Shown: positions 25,875 to 35,931, counted from the stretch's first letter. The stretch: DNA of 64,000 bases from Cytophagales bacterium (GCA_004293815.1 RDZD01000010.1:62001-126000), one strand, 5' to 3'. Made by a program: numbers and translations. Notes: generated by a model not told the origin, from the letters alone.

Positions 25875-28800
25875 CTAGTCGCCTGTCATTACAAAAGCTC
25901 CCCAGTAAAATGGATGCGCAAACTTGGTGCGAACGTGTTGCTGAGCGTGGTTAAAAGCTTCTCTGAGCGGCTTCTTGTCACCCAAATAAGCCCTGTAGAA
26001 CTCACTCATCAACATTTGTGTTGTCTGGTCATCCACCTGCCACAAGCTCATAATGACACACTTGGCACCCGCAGTACGGAATGCACGTTGCAAGCCATAA
26101 ACACCTTCGCCATTTTGCACCTCGCCTAAGCCTGTTTCACATGCAGACATGGTCACTAATTCTGTACCACGCAAGTCTAAGTTTAAAACTTCGTAAGCTG
26201 TGAGAACACCGTCCTCAAGTTTTTTATTGTCAGAACTCAAATTAGGCGTTTGCATGATGGTATGTGCTGCACCTGTGAGAAGCAAGCCCGAGCGCAACAG
26301 AGGATTTCTGGAATCTGCCTCACTTGGGTCAAAAAAACCGTGTGTAGCAATGTGCAATATTTTGGGCTTTTTAAGTGCTTTGATAGTATCTTCAGTGGCT
26401 AGCTCTTCTAGAAGCATAACAGGTCTAATGTTATTTTCAGAGCATATTTTGCCTATGTTTTCTACCTCCTCTTTAGTACCAGGTAGCTCTACAATAGTTC
26501 CACCATATTTACTCAGTTCAGCAGCAGAAAGTCCTTCTAAGGCTCTTTTTTTCTTTTTTTCGGTGCTGGTAACTTGCTTCGTATTTTTAACGGTTTTGTT
26601 TTTGGCTGTAGTGTTTTCTAAGGCTTTGTTATCGGCTAGTTTTTTGATAAGCATAGGATGATAAGCATAGTCGGGATAGCCCAACAAAGCGATCGTTCCG
26701 CTGTTTGTAGGGTTAATGTTTGGATCCACAAGTTCACGCGTATTGGAAAGCATACGAATTTCCACCTGATCAATCACACTCAGCTGTGTTTCTGGGTTCA
26801 GTAAAGTGTTGAGATTAATTTGATTATAGACTCCATCGGGAGAAAAGAAAATTCTTTTTACATTTTGGAGTTCTGGTAGTTCTTGAATAGGCTTCCAGAA
26901 GTTATCGTATGAAATGAGATCTTCCATTTCAAATTTAATGGAGTTTCTGTAAAAAGACGCTAGAGAGGTTTCGAGTTCAGCACCATTTTCAAGCACCACC
27001 ACAGCTGGGTGCTGTAAGGTTTGAGGTGTGATGACAAGTGCCACATAGTAAATCTTGTCAGTGAATCCAAGATTTTCATTAGGCTCAAAGTATCTGAAGC
27101 GGATGATTTCTATGGCTGCTTCATCTGGTGCAAGCTTAGCGCGTACATTACTCCAAGAGACAATTTGTTGATTATTGCCTTCTTTGGCAAATCTGCTTGA
27201 ATAAATAGTGAGAGCTTTCTCAAGAGAGTCTGCCGAAAACTGCAGACCTTCTATTCTTACACCGCGTTTCTTGAGTTCGTCTGTGCTGAGCTTCGAGTAG
27301 TCGGCCAGCTGGCTCTTGATGCTTTCCCAGCGCATAAATAGCTCGTGGAGTTTGGGATCGCTGCTGTTTTTGATGCTTTCTCGAACACGGTTGTTAGAGT
27401 AAAAAAGCAAAGCTTTAGTAGCTAGCTGATAATTGTAAATAGAAGATAATACATTTGGATCTTCTTTCATATAGCTTACAGCAAAGGCATTGTATTGTTC
27501 AAAATTTGCTTTAAGTGTGCCATAAAAGAGCTCTTTCTCTTTTTCTGTAAAAAGTGAAAAGTATTCGCGAATCTGTATCAAATAATCTTGATTAGATTCA
27601 TTGAATAGTCTTTCAGCCTTTTTTAAGTTATTGTTAGCCCAGTTAAGTTTGGCTAAACCCATGTTCACACGGGCTTTACTAACACTGTTGGCTAACTTAA
27701 CTTGAGTGTAAATGCGCATGGCCTTGTTATAAGTATCTTCGGCTTTTTTGTTGTCTCCTTTAGAAAAATACAGCTCAGCCAGTTCGTAGTTGGTCTCTGC
27801 CACATTGGGGTGGTTATTGCCATACACTTTGAGTTCTATACTCAGGGCTTGCTGAAGCAGTCCTTCTGCTTGAATATAGTTTTTGCTTCGGATATAAATT
27901 TTAGCCAGACTTTTGATTGCATCGGCATACTTGGCGTGCACGTTGCCTACAGTTTGCTCATAAATTGTAGTAGCTTGTTGATAAAACAATTCTGCTGTAA
28001 CATAATTATTTTTTCTTTGATAAAGCGCGCCTAACTCTGAAAGCACGTTGGCATACTCTATGTGTTCAGTGCCGAGTTTTCGCTCATAGATACTTTTTAC
28101 CTCTAGGAGTTGTGCTTCAGCTTCGCTAGTTTTGTTCATTGCTGCGTCTATGATAGCCAAATTAAAGAGCGAGTTGGCATAACGCACATGCTCTGAACCA
28201 AGCACGCGCTTAAAAATGTCAGTGGCTTGATGACAAAGCGGCAGAGCCAAAGTATAATCGCCTATTTCATAGTCTAGCATAGCCGAGCTGTTGAGTGCGG
28301 CTGCATATTCAACACTGTTTACGCCGTATACCAATTTGCGCTCCCTGACGTTGCGCTGGAAAAGAGTGTCAGCATTAGCATAGTCTGCCATTTCTTGGTA
28401 CAGGTCTGCAAAGTTATTGAGTGTGGCAAAATACTGTATTTCTTCGTTGGTTTGACCAAAGGCAGTACCTTCCGCTTTTCCATTTTTTATTAGCCTGATA
28501 ATATCGTGTTCTTCCCAGTACTCCAATACGTTTTTATAGAGTGCTGTGGCTTGGCTAAAACGGCCTAAGCGTTTGAAATTGTTGGCTAAATCGTGCTCTG
28601 CTGCTATGTAGCGCGCATCATCATTGCCCACCAGCTCACGGTTGAGAGCCACAAGTCTTGCCAAATAAGGCGATGCGTCTAAGAAGCGTCCCTGCTTGTT
28701 GTATACATTCGCTAGAGTTTTGATACAAAGTAAATAAAGTGCATTTTTTTCGCCGCTCAATTCTTTGATAGAAGAAGCCGCTTTCAGGCTTACCTCCAAA

Positions 28801-29204
28801 GCTTTTTGCAAGCTGTCAAGTTTTTCAGCAAAAATTGCCACATGTAAAAGAGGTACAGCCTGTTGAAGTTCAGGGGCTTTTAATGCTTCTTGATAACCCA
28901 GTTCTTGTTCAGCTAACATCAACCCTTCTTTGTGAAGTTTACCTTTACTACACACTTGTATCATCATGGAGTAAAGCGCATTATAGGCTGTGTCAGGTTT
29001 TTTGAGTTGGTTTCTCGCCATCTCAATAGCCTTGTAGCCCTGATTAAAGGCCACTACATGCTCTTTGAGGTCATAGTTAAGGTGCGCACTGTCTCTTAAA
29101 GCTTTCCATGTTTGGGCAGAGGCAGTTTGGATGTGAAAGAAAAGCACAAATAGCGCAAATAGAGCATAAAAAGGGCGAGAATACTTGCTTGAATAGCAGC
29201 GCAT
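25875..29204 (-). CDS. Exported TPR-CHAT domain protein
   Basis: A 1109-residue protein. The N-terminus has a signal peptide (to about IQTASAQ). A long array of tetratricopeptide repeats covers about residues 40-560, for example YADAIKSLAKIYIRSKNYIQ and PNVAETNYELAELYFSKGD. The C-terminal third is a CHAT (caspase-HetF-associated) domain: HIATHGFFDPSEAD with the catalytic His near 955, and SACETGLGEVQNGEG with the catalytic Cys near 1022, ending YWGAFVMTGD. CHAT proteins are clan CD proteases or their relatives. An exported location is unusual for those acting in defence systems, so a signalling or envelope role is likely. I chose the ATG at 29204 over a TTG at 29216. A candidate promoter lies at 29266-29298. 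Confidence 0.92.
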   Translation of the reverse strand: MRCYSSKYSRPFYALFALFVLFFHIQTASAQTWKALRDSAHLNYDLKEHVVAFNQGYKAIEMARNQLKKPDTAYNALYSMMIQVCSKGKLHKEGLMLAEQELGYQEALKAPELQQAVPLLHVAIFAEKLDSLQKALEVSLKAASSIKELSGEKNALYLLCIKTLANVYNKQGRFLDASPYLARLVALNRELVGNDDARYIAAEHDLANNFKRLGRFSQATALYKNVLEYWEEHDIIRLIKNGKAEGTAFGQTNEEIQYFATLNNFADLYQEMADYANADTLFQRNVRERKLVYGVNSVEYAAALNSSAMLDYEIGDYTLALPLCHQATDIFKRVLGSEHVRYANSLFNLAIIDAAMNKTSEAEAQLLEVKSIYERKLGTEHIEYANVLSELGALYQRKNNYVTAELFYQQATTIYEQTVGNVHAKYADAIKSLAKIYIRSKNYIQAEGLLQQALSIELKVYGNNHPNVAETNYELAELYFSKGDNKKAEDTYNKAMRIYTQVKLANSVSKARVNMGLAKLNWANNNLKKAERLFNESNQDYLIQIREYFSLFTEKEKELFYGTLKANFEQYNAFAVSYMKEDPNVLSSIYNYQLATKALLFYSNNRVRESIKNSSDPKLHELFMRWESIKSQLADYSKLSTDELKKRGVRIEGLQFSADSLEKALTIYSSRFAKEGNNQQIVSWSNVRAKLAPDEAAIEIIRFRYFEPNENLGFTDKIYYVALVITPQTLQHPAVVVLENGAELETSLASFYRNSIKFEMEDLISYDNFWKPIQELPELQNVKRIFFSPDGVYNQINLNTLLNPETQLSVIDQVEIRMLSNTRELVDPNINPTNSGTIALLGYPDYAYHPMLIKKLADNKALENTTAKNKTVKNTKQVTSTEKKKKRALEGLSAAELSKYGGTIVELPGTKEEVENIGKICSENNIRPVMLLEELATEDTIKALKKPKILHIATHGFFDPSEADSRNPLLRSGLLLTGAAHTIMQTPNLSSDNKKLEDGVLTAYEVLNLDLRGTELVTMSACETGLGEVQNGEGVYGLQRAFRTAGAKCVIMSLWQVDDQTTQMLMSEFYRAYLGDKKPLREAFNHAQQHVRTKFAHPFYWGAFVMTGD

Positions 29205-29590
29205 AGTTTTGGTCAAGTTGTTTAGCTAACTTCTGGTTGAGTTAATACTAGCAAAAATCATACTACAAAATTAGACAAAAGGACTATTTGTATACAAACA
29301 ATGCACATACCTTTGCTATGCGTAGCTCAAAGCCTTCAACTTGTATTGAAAAACATGATTTGAAGTAAGTTGAACTGCAACCATAAAAAGCCTACCAAAT
29401 TACCAAGTTGAATAGCGCACTTGGATAGTTCTAAATAAGCTAAGCTGAAGCTTAATCAGCCCTAATAAAATTTCATTTGTAACATCTAAAAACTTTTTTG
29501 ATAGAAATGTGTTAATTTTGTGCTTTTAAAAAATTAAACCGTACAAGTACTGCAAAAAAGTACTCAAGTACATCACACCTGAACCTGGTT
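29205..29590. other. Divergent intergenic region before flavodoxin
   Basis: No gene seen. On the minus strand TTTG (29298-29295), a 21-base spacer and TAATTTTG (29273-29266) may be the promoter of the CHAT gene. On the plus strand TAATTTTG (29514-29521) may be the -7 box of the flavodoxin gene, without a clear -33 box. Confidence 0.5.
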
Positions 29591-30115
29591 ATGTCTAAAA
29601 TAGGTCTGTTTTTTGGCACCGATACGGGCAATACTGAAAATATAGCTCTTAGAATACAAACAATGCTCGGCAAAGAGCATGTGGACGTACACAATCTGGC
29701 GCAAAAAGAAGCCGCCGATGTACTTGAATATAGTTTTTTGATTTTTGGCGCGCCCACATGGTATGATGGCGAACTGCAAACTGATTGGGAGGAACTCCTG
29801 CCACAGTTCAAAGAGTTGGATTTTACGGGTAAAAAAGTAGCAATTTTTGGTTTGGGAGACCAATGGGGCTATGGCGAATGGTTTGTTGATGCTATCGGCA
29901 TTATTGCTGACGTAATTACGGCGCAGGGCGGTCAGCTGGTTGGGTGCTGGAGTACTGAAGGTTACGACTATGAAGCCTCAAAAGGTGCGCGTGGCGATGT
30001 GTTTTTGGGCTTGGCTATAGATGAAGATAATCAGCCAGAACTTACCAATGATCGTTTGAAGCAGTGGGTGCCACAGGTCTTGCAAGAATTTGGCTTTCAA
30101 GTAGCTCAAGCCTAA
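29591..30115 (+). CDS. Flavodoxin
   Basis: A 174-residue long-chain flavodoxin. The FMN phosphate loop GTDTGNTENIALRIQ is at residues 9-23, APTWYDGELQTDWEELL carries the first flanking aromatic, and FGLGDQWGYGEWFVDAIG carries the second. It is an FMN-binding one-electron carrier that can replace ferredoxin, often under iron limitation. The typical FldA length and the loop after residue 120 agree with the long-chain class. The ATG at 29591 is the only good start. The next gene downstream has its own promoter. Confidence 0.96.
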   Translation: MSKIGLFFGTDTGNTENIALRIQTMLGKEHVDVHNLAQKEAADVLEYSFLIFGAPTWYDGELQTDWEELLPQFKELDFTGKKVAIFGLGDQWGYGEWFVDAIGIIADVITAQGGQLVGCWSTEGYDYEASKGARGDVFLGLAIDEDNQPELTNDRLKQWVPQVLQEFGFQVAQA

Positions 30116-30150
30116 TTCTGATTCAAAATATGGAAAATCGCAAAAGTTTA

Positions 30151-30181
30151 TTGGTGAATCTGAAATGTTAATCTATTTTTG
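30151..30181 (+). promoter_or_regulatory. Promoter for the FkbM-like gene
   Basis: TTG at 30151-30153, a 20-base spacer and TATTTTTG at 30174-30181. The box ends on a GTG that could open the frame, so the true start must be downstream at the ATG at 30232. Confidence 0.65.
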
Positions 30182-30231
30182 TGAGGCATGAATTTAGTAT
30201 TTTCCTCAACTTTTGCGTTCTCCCATTGGCT

Positions 30232-31110
30232 ATGAAAGCTTTCCTCAGGAATTTAGCTCAAAAATTTACCCAAAGTCGCTTTTTGCAAACCTTGCATCTG
30301 GTCAATGTGGCTGTGTCTAAGGCCAGCTTTAACAGACAACGGTGTCAGCCTAAAGACCATTTGCCTCGCACTTGGGAGTATTCAGGTTTTAGCCAAAATG
30401 GAGAAGATGGCATCATAGAGTTTCTACACGACCGATTGAGTGAAAAAAACCACTTTTTTATAGAAATAGGAGCTTCAGATGGTACCGAAAACAACACCTC
30501 TTTGCTTGCTATATGCAAACGATTTGCAGGTATTATGATAGAAGGGAGCATGGAGAGACACCTGCTCTGTCAGCGCGTGTTGCACGCCATGGACAATCCT
30601 TTTGTGCTTTGCAAGCAAGCGTATGTAGGTACTGAAAACTTAGCCGACCTACTCAAGGACTGTCCGTACAAGGAGCCAGATGTGTTTTCTTTGGATATAG
30701 ACAGCAATGACTATTACGTGGCTGAAAAACTCTTTGATTTGGGCTTTTTACCTAAAATTTTTGTGGTGGAGTACAACGCTTCCTTTGGTGACAGCTTACC
30801 CCTCACCATTCCTTATACCTCTAACTTTAATTTGGCCAAGGCACATAGCTCTCTGGTATATTTTGGTGCATCTTTAGCGGCTTGGAAACATCTTTTTGAA
30901 AAGAAAGGCTATGTTTTTATTACTACTGAAGCTTCTGGCTCAAACGCCTTTTTTGTACAGCCAAAGTATTTTGAGGCAGATTTTTTGGCTAAAATTGAAG
31001 GTGTGCCTTTTACAGACAACCGCGCACAAGCGTTTTGGCTCAAAAAAGATTGGTCATCACGGTTTGAACTGATGAAATCTATGCCTTTTAGAGACGTTAC
31101 AAAGGCTTGA
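30232..31110 (+). CDS. FkbM-like putative methyltransferase
   Basis: A 292-residue protein. After a basic N-terminal helix, the core begins SGFSQNGEDGIIEFLHDRL, then FFIEIGASDGTENNTSLL (a SAM-binding-like loop, GASDGTxxN), an acidic MIEGSM strand end and the VFSLDIDSNDYYV segment. This order resembles FkbM-type methyltransferases found in sugar and lipid modification. No clear second catalytic motif is visible, so the activity is inferred. The upstream GTG at 30181 is rejected because it lies in the promoter. It follows the flavodoxin gene but has its own promoter. Cytoplasmic; no signal peptide. Confidence 0.65.
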   Translation: MKAFLRNLAQKFTQSRFLQTLHLVNVAVSKASFNRQRCQPKDHLPRTWEYSGFSQNGEDGIIEFLHDRLSEKNHFFIEIGASDGTENNTSLLAICKRFAGIMIEGSMERHLLCQRVLHAMDNPFVLCKQAYVGTENLADLLKDCPYKEPDVFSLDIDSNDYYVAEKLFDLGFLPKIFVVEYNASFGDSLPLTIPYTSNFNLAKAHSSLVYFGASLAAWKHLFEKKGYVFITTEASGSNAFFVQPKYFEADFLAKIEGVPFTDNRAQAFWLKKDWSSRFELMKSMPFRDVTKA

Positions 31111-31323
31111 GCAAGCTTTTGCGTAAAACCCTAATTTCTCTCCGAATTCAAAATGAACTACTCAAAATGCTTTTGGTAGATATCAGGATTGATTCAGCCT
31201 GCTGAGTATAAAAAATATCGGCAATATTAAAATTAAGTATTAGTACATTGCTCAGAATTTTTTTTACATTTGCGCTTTACGCACCACCTACCTAATTTAT
31301 TGTTCTGATACCTTTTTCTAAGT

Positions 31324-32166
31324 ATGGAAAATATCTTGATTCCTACCGACTTTTCGGGCTGCGCCATTAACGCCTTAGACTACGCTGTTTATTTGGCATC
31401 GCTCACCAAGGCTAAGATTTATGTACACCATAGTATCAGTTCGCAGAAGTCGTATGGCAATGAAGAGTTTGCACTTTACAGTGAATTATTGCTAGAAAAA
31501 GATGCAGATGTGCGCAAGAAAGTAGAAACCTTCATTGAGCCTCACCAAAACGCCCTTTATGTGGGCAGCCAAGAGCCTGTACAGTGGCAATCAGCTATTG
31601 GGTATTCTTCTTTGGTAGAGGATATTAAAAAGACTGTAGAACAAGAACTCATATCACTCATAGTGATGGGAACAAATGGTGCTGATGGTCTCAAAGAAGT
31701 ATTTATTGGCAGTGCTACAGCCGACGTAGCAGAGCGAATGAACTGTCCGCTTTTGGCTATACCAGAGTCCGCTAAATTTAATGGTCTCAAGAAAATTGTC
31801 TATGCTACAGATTTTCATCGTTATGACCCTAAAGTCTTGCAGACTCTCAAACGATGGGCTTTGGTGCTAGATGCTAATATTAACTGCTTGCATGTGAGTA
31901 CAGATGTGGATCGATATATGGACGACCTTAAAAAAATGCATGAATTAGAGCAGATAGCTGGCAGTTCCATCAAATTTCATATTGTGCAGGCTGAATCTCT
32001 CAAAGACGGCATAGAAAAATACAACCGTAAGAACCCATCAGACCTCTTGGTCATGTTGAACTATCATCGCAGTATCGTTGAGAGGCTGCTGCACCGTAGC
32101 AACAGCAAAAAAATGGTTTACAGTACCAAGATTCCATTACTGATTCTCAAAGCTAAACGTGTTTAG
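31324..32166 (+). CDS. Universal stress protein, tandem UspA domains
   Basis: A 280-residue protein made of two Usp domains (about 1-142 and 146-280). The first keeps the ATP-binding signature: MGTNGADGLKEVFIGSATAD, fitting Gx2Gx9G(S/T). The second has lost the glycines (LNYHRSIVERLLHRSNSKKM), so it is probably structural. It starts MENILIPTDFSGCAINALDYAV. Such proteins respond to starvation, oxygen or oxidative stress through ATP binding or chaperoning. A -7-like TACATTTG at 31265-31272 lies upstream. The next gene, 108 bases on, encodes a membrane-anchored winged-helix-like protein, possibly in the same transcript. Confidence 0.93.
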   Translation: MENILIPTDFSGCAINALDYAVYLASLTKAKIYVHHSISSQKSYGNEEFALYSELLLEKDADVRKKVETFIEPHQNALYVGSQEPVQWQSAIGYSSLVEDIKKTVEQELISLIVMGTNGADGLKEVFIGSATADVAERMNCPLLAIPESAKFNGLKKIVYATDFHRYDPKVLQTLKRWALVLDANINCLHVSTDVDRYMDDLKKMHELEQIAGSSIKFHIVQAESLKDGIEKYNRKNPSDLLVMLNYHRSIVERLLHRSNSKKMVYSTKIPLLILKAKRV

Positions 32167-32274
32167 TTAGCTAAATTGCCAACAAGCCTCTTGGGCTATG
32201 CAAAAAAACAGCCTGCAAATTGCATTTCTGGCAAAAAAAACAGAACTTTGTGTGCTTATAGTCTAAAAGAATAT

Positions 32275-33114
32275 ATGGACGCGGGATTAATCACAGCTTT
32301 GGGGGTTTTGGCAGGGAGTGTAAGCGTGGGTGGCGGTTGCATTTTATGGTATATAAGCAGCCTTACAAGCACTTACGAACGCTCTTACAACCGCCTGTCT
32401 GATGCAGACCTATTGCGGCTCATACAAGGGCATGGCGCGCCGATGTCCTCAAAAATGTTGGCATCTTTGAGCAGCCTCACACGTACAGAAGCCTATATGC
32501 GCTTGCAGTACCTGCAAATGAACGGGGCTATTAAAATTCTTTATGATGCCTCTGATATGAGTGGCACTTCTTACTACGCTGTCAAAGAGCCGCTTCCTAC
32601 CAATCTGGAAATACCTAATCACCAGCCCATCAGCGAGCAAGATATTGTCAATATAGCTTATGCCAATGCTGGACGTATTTCTCCTGCACACCTTTGTGTG
32701 GTGGCCAATATCCCTTACAAAGAAGCCAAAAAGCTTCTCAAGGTTCATGTCAAATCTGGGCTTATTAAATCGCACTATAATAGCAGTTGGGCAAAAGTTT
32801 ATATGCTGGATATTGAAACCTCTAAGGCCAGAGGCATTCTGCCCGCGTCAGTGCCACAACGCCTAGAAAGCTCGCCCAAAGTACAGCAAAGCAGCACCGA
32901 ACTAGGGCGTTTAGATGCTGCTGTTATTAGATTAGCAGTCCAGCATTTAGGCAGACTCACCCCTGCGCTGCTGTGCATGAAAAACGATATTCCCATAGAT
33001 CAGGCAAAAGAAATCTTAGAGGTATTGTACAGCAAGGGGGTTTTTGATATGCGTGTGAGCGATAGCGGAAACATTGAATACTGGCTCACCGACAATAGTT
33101 TGTTTGAGTCTTAA
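32275..33114 (+). CDS. Membrane-anchored protein with three winged-helix-like repeats
   Basis: A 279-residue protein. The frame is open from a TTG at 32176, but the ATG at 32275 starts directly at the membrane anchor (AGLITALGVLAGSVSVGGGC). Three related units of about 65-75 residues follow. They begin LSDADLLRLIQGHGAPMSSK, ISEQDIVNIAYANAGRISPA and LDAAVIRLAVQHLGRLTPAL. Each has a helix-turn-helix-like middle (IPYKEAKKLLKVHVKSGLIK and IPIDQAKEILEVLYSKGVFD in units 2 and 3) and ends in a beta-wing with Tyr (YWLTDN). This is the layout of tandem winged-helix domains, which bind DNA or proteins. I do not recognise a named family; a membrane-tied regulator is an inference. Confidence 0.75.
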   Translation: MDAGLITALGVLAGSVSVGGGCILWYISSLTSTYERSYNRLSDADLLRLIQGHGAPMSSKMLASLSSLTRTEAYMRLQYLQMNGAIKILYDASDMSGTSYYAVKEPLPTNLEIPNHQPISEQDIVNIAYANAGRISPAHLCVVANIPYKEAKKLLKVHVKSGLIKSHYNSSWAKVYMLDIETSKARGILPASVPQRLESSPKVQQSSTELGRLDAAVIRLAVQHLGRLTPALLCMKNDIPIDQAKEILEVLYSKGVFDMRVSDSGNIEYWLTDNSLFES

Positions 33115-33264
33115 AAGTCTTTTTTGAGAGCCTAGAAGTGCTTTTTGCAAAAGTAATGCCCCTAGCGTCCCACAAAAATAGCCGCCAAAAAGCTTCCACG
33201 TAATTAAAGCATCAGCAAGGCGCAACAGCAATAGAAAAATATTTGAAATTCTACTGTCATGTTC

Positions 33265-33296
33265 TTGTGGTGAATCTAAAAATTAAACTAAATTTG
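33265..33296 (+). promoter_or_regulatory. Probable promoter for PBP1A gene
   Basis: TTG at 33265-33267, a 21-base spacer (slightly long) and TAAATTTG at 33289-33296, 86 bases before the start. Confidence 0.5.
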
Positions 33297-33381
33297 CAGC
33301 ATAAGTAAGCTGAAAAAGACCCTTGATTTGTATAGCTCATGAGTGCCTTCAGCGATGTATTTTTAGATTAAGACTAGCTTT

Positions 33382-35715
33382 GTGGACGCAAATACGAATA
33401 AAACCAGATTAAGAGATAAAATAAAACTTTTTTTTACAACCATGACCTTTTTGAGAGCTATCAAATTGTCATGGCTTTTGTTCGCATGCTTTTTTATATC
33501 TATTTTTCTGTATTTCAAGGCTGTAGAATATAACTTTCTGTATTTGTTTGGCAGTATGCCGTCTATAGCTGTTTTAGAGAACCCTAAGGTACCTGCTGCC
33601 TCAGAACTTTATACGTCCGACAGTGTGTTGATAGGGCGGTATTATCGTGAAAATCATGCCCCAACCACCTACGAGAAGCTTTCACCTTATCTCATAAATG
33701 CTCTCATTGCTACAGAAGATGTGCGTTTTTATGAACATTCAGGCGTAGATCTTAAGGCTTTGTTTTCTATTCCTTGGTATATTCTACGCGGTGAAAATCG
33801 TGGAGGCAGTACCATCACCCAACAGCTGGCCAAGAACTTGTTTAATACCCGAGACTCTTCTTCGCAAGGGCTTTTGGCCGATGTGCCAGGCTTTAAGATG
33901 CTTATTTACAAAACAAAAGAATGGATTACGGCAGTCAATCTCGAGAAGTCTTATACCAAAGAAGAAATTTTAACGATGTATTTCAATACGGTGGAGTTTG
34001 GCAACAACACTGCTGGGATAAGAACCGCCGCGAAATTCTTCTTCAGCTCATCGCCCGACAGCTTGAGCCTGGAGGAAGCCGCCTTGCTCGTGGGTGTGCT
34101 TAAAGCCCCCACCACATATAACCCAACCAAGCGGCCTGAGAACGCATTGCGCCGACGCAATGTAGTCTTAAACCAAATGACCAAGTACAATTTTTTGACT
34201 AAGGCAGAGTACAACCGTTACGTAGCCATACCCATCAAGCTGAATATTTACAACGAACCTACCTTGGAAGCCACTGGCACTTACTATACCAGTGCCATGA
34301 CCAGTTATTTAAGAAAATGGTGTAAGGAGAACGGTTACGATCTTTACTCTGACGGCTTACGGATATACACCACCATCGATTCTCGTATTCAGCAGCACGC
34401 TGAGGATGCTATGCAAGAGCACATGAGACCCCTTCAGAAAAAATTTTTTGCACACTGGCGCGGTATGAATCCTTGGCGTGACAGCAAGGGGCAGGAAATA
34501 CCAAATTATTTGGAAAATGCCATTCAAAAGACTGATTACTACAAGTATTTGCTCAAAAAATACAAAAAAACACCAGACTCCATTCAAGCCATTCTGAACA
34601 GACCCCATGCCATGCGTGTATTTACCTGGCTTGGTGAACGTGATACGATGCTGAGTACCATGGACTCTCTCAGGTATTACAAGCACTTTATGCAAGCAAG
34701 TCTGATGAGTATGGATCCTCACAACGGCCATATTAAGGCTTGGGTAGGTGGCATAGAACACAAGTTTTTTAAGTACGACCATGTCAAGCAGTCCAGACGG
34801 CAACCTGGTTCTACCTTTAAACCCTTTGTTTATGCTGCGGCCATAGATTCTATGGGCTATACGCCATGCAGCCGCTTGCAAGATAGTTATACCACTATCC
34901 GCTACACAGAAAACGGCGAAGAAAAAGTATGGAATCCGCATAACGCTGATTGGAACTTTACTGGCATGAACATGACTCTAAGGCACGCGATGGGCAGATC
35001 CATTAACACCGTAACAGCGCGTCTGACCGAGCTGGTGGGCTGGAACACTGTAGCGCGTTATGCTCAGAAAATGGGTATTTCTAGTAAGCTAGCCATAGTG
35101 CCTTCTATTGGCTTGGGTTCTAGTGAGGTGACGCTTTACGAAATGGTGGGGGCTTATGGCACCTTTGTTAATGAAGGATTTTGGACTGAACCCACTTTTA
35201 TTACACAAATCACCAACCGTGACGGCAGAATCATTAAAAAGTTCACCTCTAAAAGAAAAAAAGCACTCACCGAAGAGTCTGCATGGCTAATGCTTTACAT
35301 GCTAAAAGGTAGCGTTCAGGAACCAATGGGTACATCTGGTCGATTGTATTCCTACCGCTTGCTAGGAAATAACAACGATGTGGGCGGAAAAACAGGAACC
35401 TCATCCAATCATGCCGATGCCTGGTTTATGGGTGTAACCAAAGACTTGGTAACAGGCGTTTGGGTAGGGGGGGATGATAACAGTATACACTTTAGAACCT
35501 CCGATTTAGGTGAAGGCTCTAAAGCCGCATTACCTATTTTTGGGCTTTTTATGGAAAAAATATACGAAGATCCTACTTTAGGTATTACCAAGGGGCCTTT
35601 CCCAGAGTGTCAGGTAGAAATCAAAAAGCCATATTACTGCCCTACCTATTATCCCAAAACAGACAGCTTGAGTGCAGATAGTACGGCTCTCATAGGCGTG
35701 GTAGATGCGCCGTAG
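33382..35715 (+). CDS. Class A penicillin-binding protein 1A
   Basis: A 777-residue bifunctional peptidoglycan synthase. A membrane anchor (about residues 30-48) precedes the GT51 glycosyltransferase domain, with EDVRFYEHSGVDLKAL, RGGSTITQQLAKNLFNTRD and KEEILTMYFNTVEFG. The transpeptidase domain has SxxK in RQPGSTFKPFVYAAAID (Ser near 476), SxN in GRSINTVTARL and KTG in GGKTGTSSNHADAWFMG. It joins glycan chains and cross-links stem peptides at the outer face of the inner membrane. The start is a GTG at 33382; an ATG at 33442 is possible and would only shorten the cytoplasmic tail. Confidence 0.96.
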   Translation: MDANTNKTRLRDKIKLFFTTMTFLRAIKLSWLLFACFFISIFLYFKAVEYNFLYLFGSMPSIAVLENPKVPAASELYTSDSVLIGRYYRENHAPTTYEKLSPYLINALIATEDVRFYEHSGVDLKALFSIPWYILRGENRGGSTITQQLAKNLFNTRDSSSQGLLADVPGFKMLIYKTKEWITAVNLEKSYTKEEILTMYFNTVEFGNNTAGIRTAAKFFFSSSPDSLSLEEAALLVGVLKAPTTYNPTKRPENALRRRNVVLNQMTKYNFLTKAEYNRYVAIPIKLNIYNEPTLEATGTYYTSAMTSYLRKWCKENGYDLYSDGLRIYTTIDSRIQQHAEDAMQEHMRPLQKKFFAHWRGMNPWRDSKGQEIPNYLENAIQKTDYYKYLLKKYKKTPDSIQAILNRPHAMRVFTWLGERDTMLSTMDSLRYYKHFMQASLMSMDPHNGHIKAWVGGIEHKFFKYDHVKQSRRQPGSTFKPFVYAAAIDSMGYTPCSRLQDSYTTIRYTENGEEKVWNPHNADWNFTGMNMTLRHAMGRSINTVTARLTELVGWNTVARYAQKMGISSKLAIVPSIGLGSSEVTLYEMVGAYGTFVNEGFWTEPTFITQITNRDGRIIKKFTSKRKKALTEESAWLMLYMLKGSVQEPMGTSGRLYSYRLLGNNNDVGGKTGTSSNHADAWFMGVTKDLVTGVWVGGDDNSIHFRTSDLGEGSKAALPIFGLFMEKIYEDPTLGITKGPFPECQVEIKKPYYCPTYYPKTDSLSADSTALIGVVDAP

Positions 35716-35931
35716 ATAAATCAGGCTTTGTAAGCTCTGCGGCTCTTGTGCTTGGAAAATTTACAGAATATTAGCCGACCTTATCAGATACCAAATAGCC
35801 AGCTCAAACGAATATGGTTTTAAAAGTATAGCTCTCTTCTAGCAAACTGGAGAGTTTTTTGGATTTCTCACTTTTTGTCTATATTTTATGCCCAAATTAG
35901 CTTCTACGCCTTCTAACACTCTGTTAATTAC

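Noticed and set aside
34357-34941. 194-codon minus-strand ORF
   Set aside because: Antisense to the PBP1A transpeptidase domain; no motif or promoter of its own.
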